53,439 nt of DNA from Acidobacteriota bacterium (GCA_021791875.1 JAJYVU010000019.1:1-53439); one strand, 5' to 3'; shown: positions 43,841 through 52,093, counted from the stretch's first letter. Translations and numbers: made by a program. Notes: generated by a model from the letters alone, not told the origin.

Positions 43841-44727
43841 CCCACCGACATCTTACGCTCTTCAATAGGCACAGGAATTTCAAGTGTTGAAGGAACACAA
43901 AGAACGGGACAACGGACCTGCGAAATAACCTTAAGAACAGTGCTCGACGCAAAGTCTTTCTCCTGCAGTTCCTCCATGGGAGCCCCAAGCACGACGATGT
44001 CCGCATTCATCCGACCGGCTTCGCGAATAATAACGTCTGCCGCTTCGCCGCAATCCACTATGTGTTCCACCGGCACGGTGTGCTGCTCGTTGAACGGTGC
44101 CAGAAATCTCAGTCGCTCCAGGCATGCCTCATGTTCACGATGGTCGCGACAGGGCTCCGCATGCACCACCGTGAGCTGATCAAATGTGCAGCGGTGAGCG
44201 TAGGCCAGAGCTTCCAGGCTCGCGACCGAAAAATCAGTTGCGATCAGAACACGCTGCCATCCGCCGCCACGCGGGATGTGCCGCTCGGCCCCCCTGGGCA
44301 CAGTAAGTACCGGACACGGGGTTCTTGCGAGAATCTGGCGCGCCACCGTGCCCAATGCGGCGCGGCCCGCACCGGTGCTGGCGCGCGTGCCGAGAATCAG
44401 GAGATCCGCACGCGCGTCAATAACGGATTGCAGTATCCGGTCGCAGATAACACCCGTCTGAACCTGCGAATGTACTGAAATGCCCTTACGCCTGGTTTCC
44501 TCCTCCATACGATGAATTTCGTCGATCGCGGATTTGTCTTTCCCAAGAGCATCCGGCACACCGGACGCGAATGCGTAGCCAACAGGGTCAATTACGTGCG
44601 TGATGACAATCCGGGCCCCGTGCACCTGCGCCACGGCCTGTGCATAGCGGAGGGCCGATGACGCAGCCTCACTGAGATCAGTGGCGACCACGATGGTCTC
44701 AAAGTGAAATTCAGGATGGCGTGACAT
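43834..44727 (-). CDS. Tandem universal stress protein (two UspA domains)
   Basis: A 297-residue cytoplasmic protein with two Usp domains: residues ~7-145 (TIVVATDLSEAASSALRYAQ to GTRASTGAGRAALGTVARQIL, PVLTVP) and ~158-285 (RVLIATDFSVASLEALAYA to CPVLCVPS). The first domain has a G-x2-G-x9-G(T) ATP-type motif; the second, GAPMEELQEKDFASSTVLKVI, lacks the glycines and is probably non-binding. Overlaps the DUF308 gene by 7 bp. Usp, bd oxidase and HdeD-like genes together are typical of oxygen-limitation or dormancy responses. Confidence 0.9.
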   Translation of the reverse strand: MSRHPEFHFETIVVATDLSEAASSALRYAQAVAQVHGARIVITHVIDPVGYAFASGVPDALGKDKSAIDEIHRMEEETRRKGISVHSQVQTGVICDRILQSVIDARADLLILGTRASTGAGRAALGTVARQILARTPCPVLTVPRGAERHIPRGGGWQRVLIATDFSVASLEALAYAHRCTFDQLTVVHAEPCRDHREHEACLERLRFLAPFNEQHTVPVEHIVDCGEAADVIIREAGRMNADIVVLGAPMEELQEKDFASSTVLKVISQVRCPVLCVPSTLEIPVPIEERKMSVGC

Positions 44728-44769
44728 GACGAGCCTCAGTTTCGTTTACGGCGCCGAAAAGCTCCGGGA

Positions 44770-44794
44770 GGGGGAGTAGCCGTAATACTCCCCC
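44770..44794. terminator. GC-rich hairpin between the zinc-ribbon and UspA genes
   Basis: GGGGGAGTA (44770-44778) and TACTCCCCC (44786-44794) pair perfectly around a 7-nt loop, with a further CGGGA/TTCCCG-like extension outside. Neither strand has a T-run, so this may be a processing or stability element instead of a terminator. Confidence 0.45.
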
Positions 44795-44816
44795 GTTCCC
44801 GGTCGGTATCGCAGGT

Positions 44817-45101
44817 CTACGCTGACTGCGATACCGGATGGCTGGGCGCGGCCGTTACCGGCGGCCGTCGGCGATCCCGGTCAATGGGGATAACTTCCCC
44901 ACAAGGGCGGCGAATTTGTTGTCCTGCAGGCCGCCACGTCTCTACTTTGAGACTCTTGCTGCAAACAGCACACAGCCAGATGAGGCGGGTTGCGCGAAGT
45001 AGAGGCGCCCCCTCAAGCTGTGGCTGACTATCAATCCAATGCAGGCTTCCACTCCGAAAGTAGAGTGCTTCCGTATGGCAACCTGGATTCGCGCAACGCA
45101 T
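44817..45101 (-). CDS. Small zinc-ribbon protein
   Basis: A 94-residue protein starting MRCANPGCHTEALYFRSGSL. Cysteine pairs CANPGC (residues ~3 and 8) and CAVC (~44 and 47) would form a zinc ribbon, with basic C-terminal residues. GAGAGGTG about 6 nt before ATG 45101 supports this start over the frame extending to 45134. It sits between two tandem-UspA genes on the same strand (39 bp after one, 89 bp before the other). Function is unknown; a small regulatory or nucleic-acid-binding role is a guess from the zinc ribbon. Confidence 0.65.
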   Translation of the reverse strand: MRCANPGCHTEALYFRSGSLHWIDSQPQLEGAPLLRATRLIWLCAVCSKSLKVETWRPAGQQIRRPCGEVIPIDRDRRRPPVTAAPSHPVSQSA

Positions 45102-45140
45102 TTTGCACCTCTCGTCCACTGATGGGCCTCTCACCCGTGG

Positions 45141-46094
45141 TTACTGCCTCATCCCTGCTGCTTCTGACTTTTGTTGGGCGTGCGCAGCTGGATGCGGCAA
45201 GTGATGGGGTAAGGTGAAGACCGGCACGGATGCCGCTGCCATCACCCGGTAGGCAGCACTTTCAGCAAAAGCAGGACTGCGCCTCTTTTCATTCCAGCCA
45301 AGTACGATCCAATCCACCTCAAAATGGGAAGCGCCCTGAAGTATCTCGCTAATCACCTCTCCATAGCTGACATGCGTGCGAAGGTTAACAATCAACGTAG
45401 ATGGATCTTCGACAGACGCATCGAGCTGCCGCTTGGCCCAGTTCAGATCCCGTGCTGCGCCCCCCGTATCACCGGCATCCGGCTCGATGGAATGCATCAG
45501 AATCAATTCGGCCTTGTGAAACTCGGCGAGACGTCGCACCACCTCAACATTTTCCCTGTAGTACCCCTGCAACGAGACCGGGTGGAGAATACGCCGCGGC
45601 GTGGCGAACGCTTCGGGAGCACGCACATGCGGCCCAACCGCAAAGATCGGAATTTCGAGGGACCGAAGCAGACTCTTGGCGACGGAACCCAGCACAAGCT
45701 GGCCGATCCGCCCCCTCCCGTGCGTTCCCATGATTACGCGCTCAGCGCCCGTACGGTGAATCTCATCCCGCAGCGCCTCAGCAGCGGAGAACCCCTGGCG
45801 GACAACCGAATCGCAGGTCACCCCTTCAGCGCGCGCTCTCTTCACCAGTTCTGCGAGTATACGTTCGGCAAACTCTTCGGCATCCATTCCACCATCCGGT
45901 GGCACGAGCCCCTGGGCACTGATGGATGGAATCGCCGGATTGATGAAGGCGTGTACGAGTGTGAGATGAGCCCCGGTCGTTTTGGCCTGCGCGATCGCTA
46001 CCGGCAGCAAATAATTGCTGTCGCACAGATCAGTCGCAACCAGAATTTGGCGCGGCTGAACAATCGCATCGGGATTATGAATTACGGCATTCAT
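45141..46094 (-). CDS. Tandem universal stress protein (two UspA domains)
   Basis: A 317-residue protein. Domain 1 (~residues 16-150) has QILVATDLCDSNYLLPVAIA and the nucleotide-binding motif GTHGRGRIGQLVLGSVAKSL, then PIFAVGP. Domain 2 (~165-300) has RRILHPVSLQGYYRENVEVVRRLAEF and WIVLGWNEKRRSPAFAESAAY, which lacks the G-x2-G-x9-G signature and probably does not bind ATP. A perfect TGTGA-N6-TCACA site is 74 bp upstream of the ATG (46168-46183). Likely the first gene of the Usp/zinc-ribbon/Usp/DUF308 series. Confidence 0.9.
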   Translation of the reverse strand: MNAVIHNPDAIVQPRQILVATDLCDSNYLLPVAIAQAKTTGAHLTLVHAFINPAIPSISAQGLVPPDGGMDAEEFAERILAELVKRARAEGVTCDSVVRQGFSAAEALRDEIHRTGAERVIMGTHGRGRIGQLVLGSVAKSLLRSLEIPIFAVGPHVRAPEAFATPRRILHPVSLQGYYRENVEVVRRLAEFHKAELILMHSIEPDAGDTGGAARDLNWAKRQLDASVEDPSTLIVNLRTHVSYGEVISEILQGASHFEVDWIVLGWNEKRRSPAFAESAAYRVMAAASVPVFTLPHHLPHPAAHAQQKSEAAGMRQ

Positions 46095-46167
46095 CTGAAG
46101 ATCTCCGGTATGGCATCAGTTTGCGGTGGCTCCGGTCTTGAGCGATGTGTCCCCGGCCACACGCGTA

Positions 46168-46183
46168 TGTGATTTGCGTCACA
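46168..46183. promoter_or_regulatory. CRP-type palindrome upstream of the first uspA gene
   Basis: TGTGATTTGCGTCACA matches TGTGA-N6-TCACA exactly. It lies 74 bp before the minus-strand Usp start codon, suited to an activator site near -40 to -60 if transcription starts close to the gene. Confidence 0.7.
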
Positions 46184-46422
46184 GCAATGCCCATGACTCA
46201 ATCGCTAGTCTCCTTGGTCATCTTCGTGCGCGGCAGGTCCGTTCCCTGTTCGCGGATGGCCGACTCTTCCCCACCGTGCCACGTCTCTTCTGTTTCTCGG
46301 ATGTCTCAGCGTTGGCTTGATTTCGGGCCGTAGCCAAAATCTCAACTTAAGCGCTTGATGGGCACATCACTGACTCCGCCTTGGATGGATTAGGCTTCAC
46401 ACAGGAGATGGACGAGCGTTCG

Positions 46423-46480
46423 TGACGATATTTCGTCAGGTGGCGACGTCTCGTCGCGACGAAAACTGCGATTTCGTCTC
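46423..46480. promoter_or_regulatory. Putative enhancer (UAS) sites for the sigma-54 activator
   Basis: TGACGA-TATT-TCGTCA (46423-46438) and the perfect 12-bp palindrome TCGTCGCGACGA (46451-46462), followed by GCGATTTCGTCTC (46468-46480), share TTTCGTC/GACGAAA half-sites. They lie about 125-155 bp before the predicted sigma-54 start, the usual distance for enhancer-binding proteins. The half-sites resemble the FhlA consensus core TTTCGTACGAAA, recalled from family knowledge. Confidence 0.5.
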
Positions 46481-46505
46481 TCCGTGTCCTTCATCACAGC
46501 CTGCA

Positions 46506-46521
46506 TGTGACTGTAATCACG
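46506..46521. promoter_or_regulatory. CRP-type palindrome upstream of the STAS-crp operon
   Basis: TGTGACTGTAATCACG differs by one base from TGTGA-N6-TCACA. It lies between the UAS cluster and the sigma-54 promoter, about 50 bp before the -24 element. This allows autoregulation by the Crp/Fnr protein encoded downstream. Confidence 0.55.
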
Positions 46522-46556
46522 GGTACTTAGTGATGGCGCGCACAGCGCTGCCGCTT

Positions 46557-46572
46557 TGGCACGATGATTGCT
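46557..46572 (+). promoter_or_regulatory. Sigma-54 (RpoN) promoter of the STAS-crp operon
   Basis: TGGCACGATGATTGCT matches the -24/-12 consensus TGGCAC-N5-TTGCW, with the obligatory 10 nt between GG (46558-46559) and GC (46570-46571). Transcription should begin near 46583, 36 nt before the STAS ATG at 46619. An EBP gene lies downstream at 47762. Confidence 0.75.
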
Positions 46573-46618
46573 GTTACAAGTGGCAGCAAGTGAAATGGCG
46601 GAAAGAGATATCCCCAAA

Positions 46619-46903
46619 ATGTTGAGAATTTCCGTTAAGGACAAACCGAACGCCCTCCACCTTAAGTTGGAGGGGAAATTAATCCAGCCGTGGACCAATG
46701 AGCTAGAAGCCGTATGGCGTCAGGTCTTCAGCAGTCTGGACGGGAAAAAGCTCCACCTTGATCTGTGCGGGACCACATTTATCGACCACCAGGGCATGCA
46801 CCTTCTCCGAGTGATCGTGCAGGCCACGAACCCTGAAATTGAGGTGAACTCGCCGCTGACGCGGCAGTTTGCCGAACAAGCGCGCAGCAAGGCGCAGGCA
46901 TGA
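46619..46903 (+). CDS. STAS-like domain protein
   Basis: A 94-residue protein starting MLRISVKDKPNALHLKLEGK, with the STAS core LHLDLCGTTFIDHQGMHLLRVI in which the usual phosphorylatable Ser/Thr position (D-S-S/T-G) reads D-H-Q-G. So it is STAS-like in fold but probably not an anti-anti-sigma factor regulated by phosphorylation. ATG 46619 is preferred over in-frame 46595 because the sigma-54 start is near 46583 and GGAAAGAGA precedes it. It lies 25 bp before the Crp/Fnr gene and shares its promoter. Confidence 0.65.
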   Translation: MLRISVKDKPNALHLKLEGKLIQPWTNELEAVWRQVFSSLDGKKLHLDLCGTTFIDHQGMHLLRVIVQATNPEIEVNSPLTRQFAEQARSKAQA

Positions 46904-46928
46904 AGTGGGAAAGGACAGGAATCCAGCC

Positions 46929-47645
46929 ATGAATGTTCACACCGGGAATCACGACACGAAAAACTGCGAGAGCTGCCAACTGCGCGAGCCGGGCATGTTC
47001 TGCGATTTGCCCACCACTGGGATGGAAGCATTCCAGTCCACGAAACATACCTCGACTTACCCAGCCGGAACTTTTCTCTATTTCGAGCGGGAGGCAAACC
47101 GCGGCATCTACGTCATTTGCTCAGGGCAGGTAAAGCTCTCGGTCAGCTCCAGCACGGGGAAGACGCTGATTCTCAAGATTGCCAAGCCTGGCGATGTGCT
47201 GGGGCTGAGTTCTACGCTGACCGACACGCCCTATGAGGCAACTGCTGAGGTTCTGCAGACCGCGCGCGTGACCTACCTGCGCGCTGAGGAGTTCCGTGCG
47301 CTGATTGTCAAACACCCCCAGGCCTACGCCAGCGTGATTCGCCAGTTGAATCAGCAGTATGAAAGCGCTTGCGAACAATTACGCACACTTGCCCTCTGCA
47401 ACTCAACGACCGAGAAACTGGCGCGGCTCCTGCTGCGGTGGTCCAAGCAGGGACGGCAGACGCCCGAGGGTACGCAGTTTACCGTGCCGTTAACTCATGA
47501 ACAGATTGCGGAATGTGTCGGCGCGACACGCGAAACAGTGACGCGCACACTTGGCGACTTCAAACGGAAGCGGCTGATCGCGCTCCACGGCGCCAATATG
47601 GTTATTCCTAACCGGCGAGCCTTGGAAACTGTCAGCGGATCATAA
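46929..47645 (+). CDS. Crp/Fnr-family regulator with N-terminal cysteine cluster
   Basis: A 238-residue regulator. Cysteines at residues 13, 16 and 25 (NCESCQLREPGMFCDL) precede the cyclic-nucleotide-type beta-roll (AGTFLYFEREANRGIYVICSGQVKL; fourth Cys ~64). Such a cluster suggests an Fe-S or redox sensor like FNR, although the spacing C-x2-C-x8-C differs from FNR. The helix-turn-helix is LTHEQIAECVGATRETVTRT; RETVTR keeps the Arg, Glu and Arg of CRP (RETVGR) that read TGTGA, unlike FNR (VETISR). TGTGA-N6-TCAC(A/G) sites at cydA, uspA and its own operon fit this. A longer frame from 46869 is possible; AGGAAT precedes ATG 46929. Confidence 0.88.
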   Translation: MNVHTGNHDTKNCESCQLREPGMFCDLPTTGMEAFQSTKHTSTYPAGTFLYFEREANRGIYVICSGQVKLSVSSSTGKTLILKIAKPGDVLGLSSTLTDTPYEATAEVLQTARVTYLRAEEFRALIVKHPQAYASVIRQLNQQYESACEQLRTLALCNSTTEKLARLLLRWSKQGRQTPEGTQFTVPLTHEQIAECVGATRETVTRTLGDFKRKRLIALHGANMVIPNRRALETVSGS

Positions 47646-47677
47646 CAGCCGCGTCAATACTGAATTTAATAATCCTC

Positions 47678-47715
47678 TGCGGCACCAGATTAACCATCTG
47701 GTGCCGCAACTTTTT
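47678..47715 (+). terminator. Strong terminator of the STAS-crp operon
   Basis: TGCGGCACCAGAT (47678-47690), loop TAACC, ATCTGGTGCCGCA (47696-47708), then ACTTTTT. A 13-bp perfect stem with a T-run 33 bp after the Crp/Fnr stop, which separates that operon from the EBP gene. Confidence 0.88.
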
Positions 47716-47761
47716 AGGAGCACTTGCCATCCTCCGGTGACTGCGGGACAATTTGGCAGTT

Positions 47762-50077
47762 ATGGACGTTGCCGCTGAGAAGCCGCTACAGCAGGGCACC
47801 GACCACCAGGTCCCGCTCGACAGATCAATTTTCCTGGCGATTTTCGACAATTCGCCAGACGCAATTCTTGTTACGCGCGAAGACGGACGCATTCTGGAAG
47901 CAAGTTTGCAGACAGAAGTGCTCTTTGGCTATCCCCGGCAGGAACTGATCGGTAAAGGTATCGAGGACCTGTTGCCAGAGCGATTCCGAGCCGCGCATAC
48001 CAAGTATCGCCATGGCTATACGGCAGCCCCCCGTCGCCGTTCGATGGGAGAGGATTTGCAACTCTTTGGTCTGCGCAGCGACGGAACCGAGATCCCCGTT
48101 GATGTAATGCTTAGCCCGGTGGAAACCGGAGAGCGGCCAGTGGTTCTGGCAGTCATACGCGACATCTCGCGGCGGCGGAAAATCGAAGCCAAACTACGGG
48201 AGACGCAAGAGCATTTTCGGGCAATTGTTGAAGGCGCGCGCGATTATGCCATTTTTATGCTTGATCCGCATGGACGGATTGTCACTTGGAATCCCGGTGC
48301 CGAGCGCATCGAGGGGTACCGCGCTGAAGAGATCATCGGGCAGCACTTCTCTATTTTTTATCCACGGGAAGATGTGAAACGGGGCAGACCCGAACTCGAA
48401 CTGAGGGTCGCGGCCGCCGAAGGCCGTTATGAAGACGAGGGGTGGCGAATTCGCCGCGATGGATCGCGCTTCTGGGCCAACGTACTTGTAACTCCACTCT
48501 ATAACGCGGAACACAAGCTGATCGGCTACTCGAAACTCTCACGCGATCTTACCGAGCGGCGCCGCGCCGAAGAAGCCCTTCTAGCGGAGCTGAGCACCTC
48601 CGTCCTGCCAGGGTTGGATATCCAAACCATGATGTCCGCAATCGCCGCCAGCATTCAACGCATTGTGCCGCACGATTACGCGATTGTCAGTCTTTATGAC
48701 GAAAATGAGCAGATTCTTCGCAGCTATGATCTGCATGCCTCTCCATCCGAGCCTGCTATCCGTGAAACCCCGCTGAATGATGCTGGAGACTCTCCCGCAA
48801 TGAAGGTTTTCAGCACGCGGGAAGCTCTTTATGTGGCGGACCTTGAAACAAGTGATTTTTCTCGGAAGGCACTGGCCGGCCCTCTTGCAGCCGGAATACG
48901 CGCAGCATGGTGGCTCCCACTCGAAGGCGGCGGACGAATCGCCGGGGCACTCTGCATTGGCAGTCGCGACGCCCAAGGCCTTGCCAATATTAGCCGGAAT
49001 ACCCTGCTGCAGATGGCCGCTCAAATCGCGCTCACAATTCAAGGTGTGAACGCGGCCCGTCAACTCTCCGCACTGACCGAGAAACTGGCCCAGGAAAAGA
49101 GATACCTGGAAGAAGAGTTGCATACGGAGTACAGCTTTGAGGAGATTGTTGGGCAGAGCGCGAGCTTGAAGCGTGTGCTGAAACAAGTGGAAACAGTTGC
49201 ACCAACCGATGCCACCGTGCTGATCCTCGGCGAAACCGGAACAGGTAAGGAACTGATTGCGCGCGCGATTCATCACCTCAGCCCGAGAAGTGGAGGCACT
49301 TTCGTCAAAGTAAACTGCTCGTCGATCCCAACGGGCTTGCTCGAAAGCGAACTCTTCGGCCATGAAAAGGGCGCATTTACCGGTGCAATCAATCAGCGCA
49401 TCGGGCGCCTGGAACTCGCGCATCATGGCACCCTGTTTCTCGACGAAATTGGCGACCTGCCCTTGGAACTGCAGCCGAAACTGCTTCGTGCGCTGCAGGA
49501 AAAGGAGATTGAGAGACTCGGCGGAAAGCGAGCGATCCCCGTCGATTTTCGTCTCCTGGCTGCAACTCATCGCGATCTGTCACGTATGGTCCGGGAGGGG
49601 ACCTTTCGCAGTGATCTTTATTACCGGCTCAAGGTCTTTCCGATCCTGCTCCCTCCGCTCAGGCAGCGGCGCGAAGACATCTCAGAACTGGTGAACTATT
49701 TTGTAGCTAAACATGCCCGACGCATGAATAAACGGATCGAAACAATTCCAGACGACGTCATGGGCACACTCACACGCTGGCAGTGGCCGGGTAACATTCG
49801 TGAGCTTGAGAACTTTCTGGAGCGCGCCGTGATATTGACGCGCGGCCCAGTACTTCGCGCCCCGCTGGCCGAACTACAGGAACTGAGCGAGGAACCAGCT
49901 CCGGCGGACCAGACGCTTGAAGCCAATGAGCGTGCCCATATCCTACAGGCACTGCGGGAAGCCGGCGGAATGATCGGCGGCCCCGGCGGTGCAGCCGAGC
50001 GGCTGGGATTGAAGAGAACCACTTTGAACTCGAAAATCAAGAAACTGGGAATCGAACGACGGGAATATCTGTCGTAG
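47762..50077 (+). CDS. Sigma-54-dependent enhancer-binding protein (PAS-PAS-GAF-AAA+-Fis HTH)
   Basis: A 771-residue FhlA/NifA-style activator. Two PAS domains (~residues 20-130 and ~150-265, the second with [20 protein letters not shown] and [16 protein letters not shown]), a GAF domain (~280-440), then AAA+ with Walker [10 protein letters not shown], the sigma-54 contact loop [10 protein letters not shown], Walker [12 protein letters not shown], and the arginine-finger region [14 protein letters not shown] Fis-type helix-turn-helix ends it ([20 protein letters not shown]). The signal is unknown; PAS/GAF suggest redox, gas or small-molecule sensing. Start could be TTG 47753 or ATG 47762. It likely acts at the sigma-54 promoter at 46557, just upstream of the STAS-crp operon. 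Confidence 0.9.
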   Translation: MDVAAEKPLQQGTDHQVPLDRSIFLAIFDNSPDAILVTREDGRILEASLQTEVLFGYPRQELIGKGIEDLLPERFRAAHTKYRHGYTAAPRRRSMGEDLQLFGLRSDGTEIPVDVMLSPVETGERPVVLAVIRDISRRRKIEAKLRETQEHFRAIVEGARDYAIFMLDPHGRIVTWNPGAERIEGYRAEEIIGQHFSIFYPREDVKRGRPELELRVAAAEGRYEDEGWRIRRDGSRFWANVLVTPLYNAEHKLIGYSKLSRDLTERRRAEEALLAELSTSVLPGLDIQTMMSAIAASIQRIVPHDYAIVSLYDENEQILRSYDLHASPSEPAIRETPLNDAGDSPAMKVFSTREALYVADLETSDFSRKALAGPLAAGIRAAWWLPLEGGGRIAGALCIGSRDAQGLANISRNTLLQMAAQIALTIQGVNAARQLSALTEKLAQEKRYLEEELHTEYSFEEIVGQSASLKRVLKQVETVAPTDATVLILGETGTGKELIARAIHHLSPRSGGTFVKVNCSSIPTGLLESELFGHEKGAFTGAINQRIGRLELAHHGTLFLDEIGDLPLELQPKLLRALQEKEIERLGGKRAIPVDFRLLAATHRDLSRMVREGTFRSDLYYRLKVFPILLPPLRQRREDISELVNYFVAKHARRMNKRIETIPDDVMGTLTRWQWPGNIRELENFLERAVILTRGPVLRAPLAELQELSEEPAPADQTLEANERAHILQALREAGGMIGGPGGAAERLGLKRTTLNSKIKKLGIERREYLS

Positions 50078-50093
50078 ACCCTTTTCCTTGAAC

Positions 50094-50124
50094 AAAAAGG
50101 TGCCGGATCGTGCAATCCGACACC
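50094..50124 (-). terminator. Terminator of the cytochrome c gene
   Basis: On the minus strand GGTGTCGGAT, a 6-nt loop and ATCCGGCACC (one mismatch) are followed by TTTTTG. It lies between the convergent EBP stop and the cytochrome stop (50134). Confidence 0.75.
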
Positions 50125-50133
50125 CTTCGTGTT

Positions 50134-51558
50134 TCAGATGGACGGTGTGGCATCGCCGCTGATGCCCAATTGATCCAGTATTTTCGGATTCGTCTCCTGC
50201 ACCGCCAGAATGTTATGGCAGGTGGTGCAGTCATTCGGGATCGACTGTCCACTCTTCGTCACATGGCTGCCATCGTGACAGCGGAAGCAACCCGGATAGT
50301 TCATGTGCCCGATATTGTCCGGATAGGTTCCCCAAGTGACTTTCATATCTGGAAACACATTCTGGTCGTAGACCGCAACCAGGCTCTTCGCAGCCTGTTC
50401 GACGGTTGCACGCTGGCTGACCCATAATGTCGGGTAATTCGTCTGATAGTACTTGTAAAGCGCCGCTGTAATCTTCTGCCCCGCCTCAGCTTGCGAGCTA
50501 TAGTTCCCTTGGATGAGCGCCATACCCTCTTTGTGCACATAGGGGAGTGACGGACTGGGGCTACCATGCGCCATGGCGAGATCGAGAGCCTGCTCTGGCG
50601 TACGGAAGATATGGGTCGCCTGGTTGTGACAGTCCATGCAGTCCATGACGCGCGTCACCCCCTTGATGGGGCCTTTCCAGCTCGAGTCGATGAACTGCGT
50701 TTCGCCACCTTTAGGGTTGGGCATGTTCACGGCGATGATCTTTTGTAATGTGTCATCGGTAGCAGTGTAGACAAAATGGTTGAGGTGCTCGCGATGGATG
50801 AGATTGAGATGCAGCACCAAAACGGTGGTGGCCTCGGTATTCTTCTCATCATCGCCAAAGGTATTAATGATCACGAGCTTGTCGCCTGTAAAGCGGCGCG
50901 GATTATGGCAATGCTCGCAGGCTTCGCGAGCAGGACGAAGCGCGTTCAGGGGTACTGTGATGGGGCGCGGATAATCATGAAAAGCAACTTCATACAACTG
51001 CTTCGTGCCCTGCATTTTGGCACGCACATAAGAGTTGAAACCGGGCCCAACATGACATTCGACACAGGCGACATGGGAATGCGGAGAATGCTGGTAGGCT
51101 ACCCACTGCGGCTGCATGACGTGGCAGGATTTTCCACAAAATTGTGCCGAATCCATGTAGGTGACACCCTCATATGTGGATGTTCCCACAATCACGAGAT
51201 TGGCCATGGTGGCAATCAATACGATCAAGGCACCATGCCGAAAGACCGGGTTATTGAGGTCAAGCGTGGGATAGACCGTTGGGACCTGACCAGCTTTACG
51301 GAGCTTGTCTCGACGCAAATATGCACCGAGCGCCACCATGATTAATCCGAATACAAAAAGGATGGGGAGAAGGAAAAAGAAAATTAGCCCAAGGTACGGA
51401 TTGTTCAGGGCATTGTTGATCAGATCCATGATCCAGAACGTCCACCATGTGATGGCAGACGCCGTCGTGATGCTGGCTCCGATCAACGTGAGCGGGTTAT
51501 TACCGTAAAAGAAAAAGGGCTGTAGCCAGTTCTGTTTGAATTTTCTCAGCGAAATCAT
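50134..51558 (-). CDS. Membrane-bound six-haem cytochrome c (NapC/NrfH-like)
   Basis: A 474-residue protein. Three hydrophobic helices (~residues 22-45, 55-80, 108-126) anchor it; the rest faces the periplasm. Haem motifs are CGKSCH at 141-146 (C-x3-C-H), CVECH 165, CEHCH 214, CMDCH 307, CFRCH 424 and CTTCH 444: five CxxCH plus one CX3CH, six haems. The segment CGKSCHVMQPQWVAYQHSPH followed by VACVECHVGPG is typical of NapC/NirT/NrfH quinol dehydrogenases. The length exceeds NrfH, so the C-terminal haems may serve as an added electron wire. It lies 15 bp after the cytochrome b gene and probably receives electrons from the quinone pool; the terminal acceptor is unknown. Confidence 0.9.
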   Translation of the reverse strand: MISLRKFKQNWLQPFFFYGNNPLTLIGASITTASAITWWTFWIMDLINNALNNPYLGLIFFFLLPILFVFGLIMVALGAYLRRDKLRKAGQVPTVYPTLDLNNPVFRHGALIVLIATMANLVIVGTSTYEGVTYMDSAQFCGKSCHVMQPQWVAYQHSPHSHVACVECHVGPGFNSYVRAKMQGTKQLYEVAFHDYPRPITVPLNALRPAREACEHCHNPRRFTGDKLVIINTFGDDEKNTEATTVLVLHLNLIHREHLNHFVYTATDDTLQKIIAVNMPNPKGGETQFIDSSWKGPIKGVTRVMDCMDCHNQATHIFRTPEQALDLAMAHGSPSPSLPYVHKEGMALIQGNYSSQAEAGQKITAALYKYYQTNYPTLWVSQRATVEQAAKSLVAVYDQNVFPDMKVTWGTYPDNIGHMNYPGCFRCHDGSHVTKSGQSIPNDCTTCHNILAVQETNPKILDQLGISGDATPSI

Positions 51559-51573
51559 CTGCGTCTCTGTCTC

Positions 51574-52005
51574 TTATCCAGAAAAATAGGCCATCAGGGT
51601 TAACACAAGGAGGGTCAGGCCGATTGCGACTGCAACAAACCCCGCAATGCGCGTCATAGTTACAAATGAGGAGGAAGGTGGTTGGTCGACTTTCGATTCC
51701 AGCATGCCTTGGCTGGCGAGCCGCGAAAACTCCAGTGCTCGCTTCTTTGAGAATTCCTCTTCGGTTTCTCTTCCCGTCAGCACGACCATGTCCATGGGAA
51801 ATGATTCGGGTCGAAGATGGGTGTTGAAGAAGTGAATTGCAAAAATGAACAGCACTGCAAGCAGGGCCTCATGCCCGTGAACGATCAGGGCCGCATTCAG
51901 CGCCCAACCTGGCAGGAAGCGGGCAAATAATGGCGCAAACCACATTGCATAGCCAGAAAATCCGATGATAACCATCCCCCAAAAGACAGCCCAGTAGTCG
52001 AATTT
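51574..52005 (-). pseudogene. Cytochrome b (FdnI/HydC-like), 5' end removed by IS
   Basis: The remaining 143 codons begin at the IS edge with KFDYWAVFWGMVIIGFSGYAMW, a hallmark of formate dehydrogenase gamma/hydrogenase cytochrome b, then HGHEALLAVLFIFAIHFFNTH with haem-ligand histidines, and a C-terminal helix (TRIAGFVAVAIGLTLLVLTL). An internal ATG at 51975 could make a fragment, but the first helices are missing. It would pass electrons to the quinone pool or to the six-haem cytochrome next to it. The reading frame is intact up to the IS border at 52005/52006. Confidence 0.8.
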
Positions 52006-52093
52006 TGAGCTGGATTCGGAAATTCGGACAGGGGGCTAAGTGGAAGGGCTGTTCCTCAGCCAGCCATTAAGATGGCAGAGAAGAGGAGCAAGG

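Larger units (their letters stand above)
46095..46618. promoter_or_regulatory. 524-bp divergent control region for uspA and the STAS-crp operon
   Basis: No gene is supported in this gap. From left to right it holds a CRP-type site for uspA (46168-46183), palindromic upstream activator-like sites (46423-46480), a second CRP-type site (46506-46521) and a sigma-54 promoter (46557-46572) facing the STAS gene. This density of ordered control sites is unusual for the window. Confidence 0.6.

Noticed and set aside
46126..46625. Short frames in the uspA/STAS gap
   Set aside because: They overlap the ordered regulatory sites and lack ribosome sites.
47740..47775. Sigma-54 promoter before the enhancer-binding protein (TTGGCAG...TTGCC)
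   Set aside because: GG and GC are 14 nt apart instead of 10, so the spacing is wrong.
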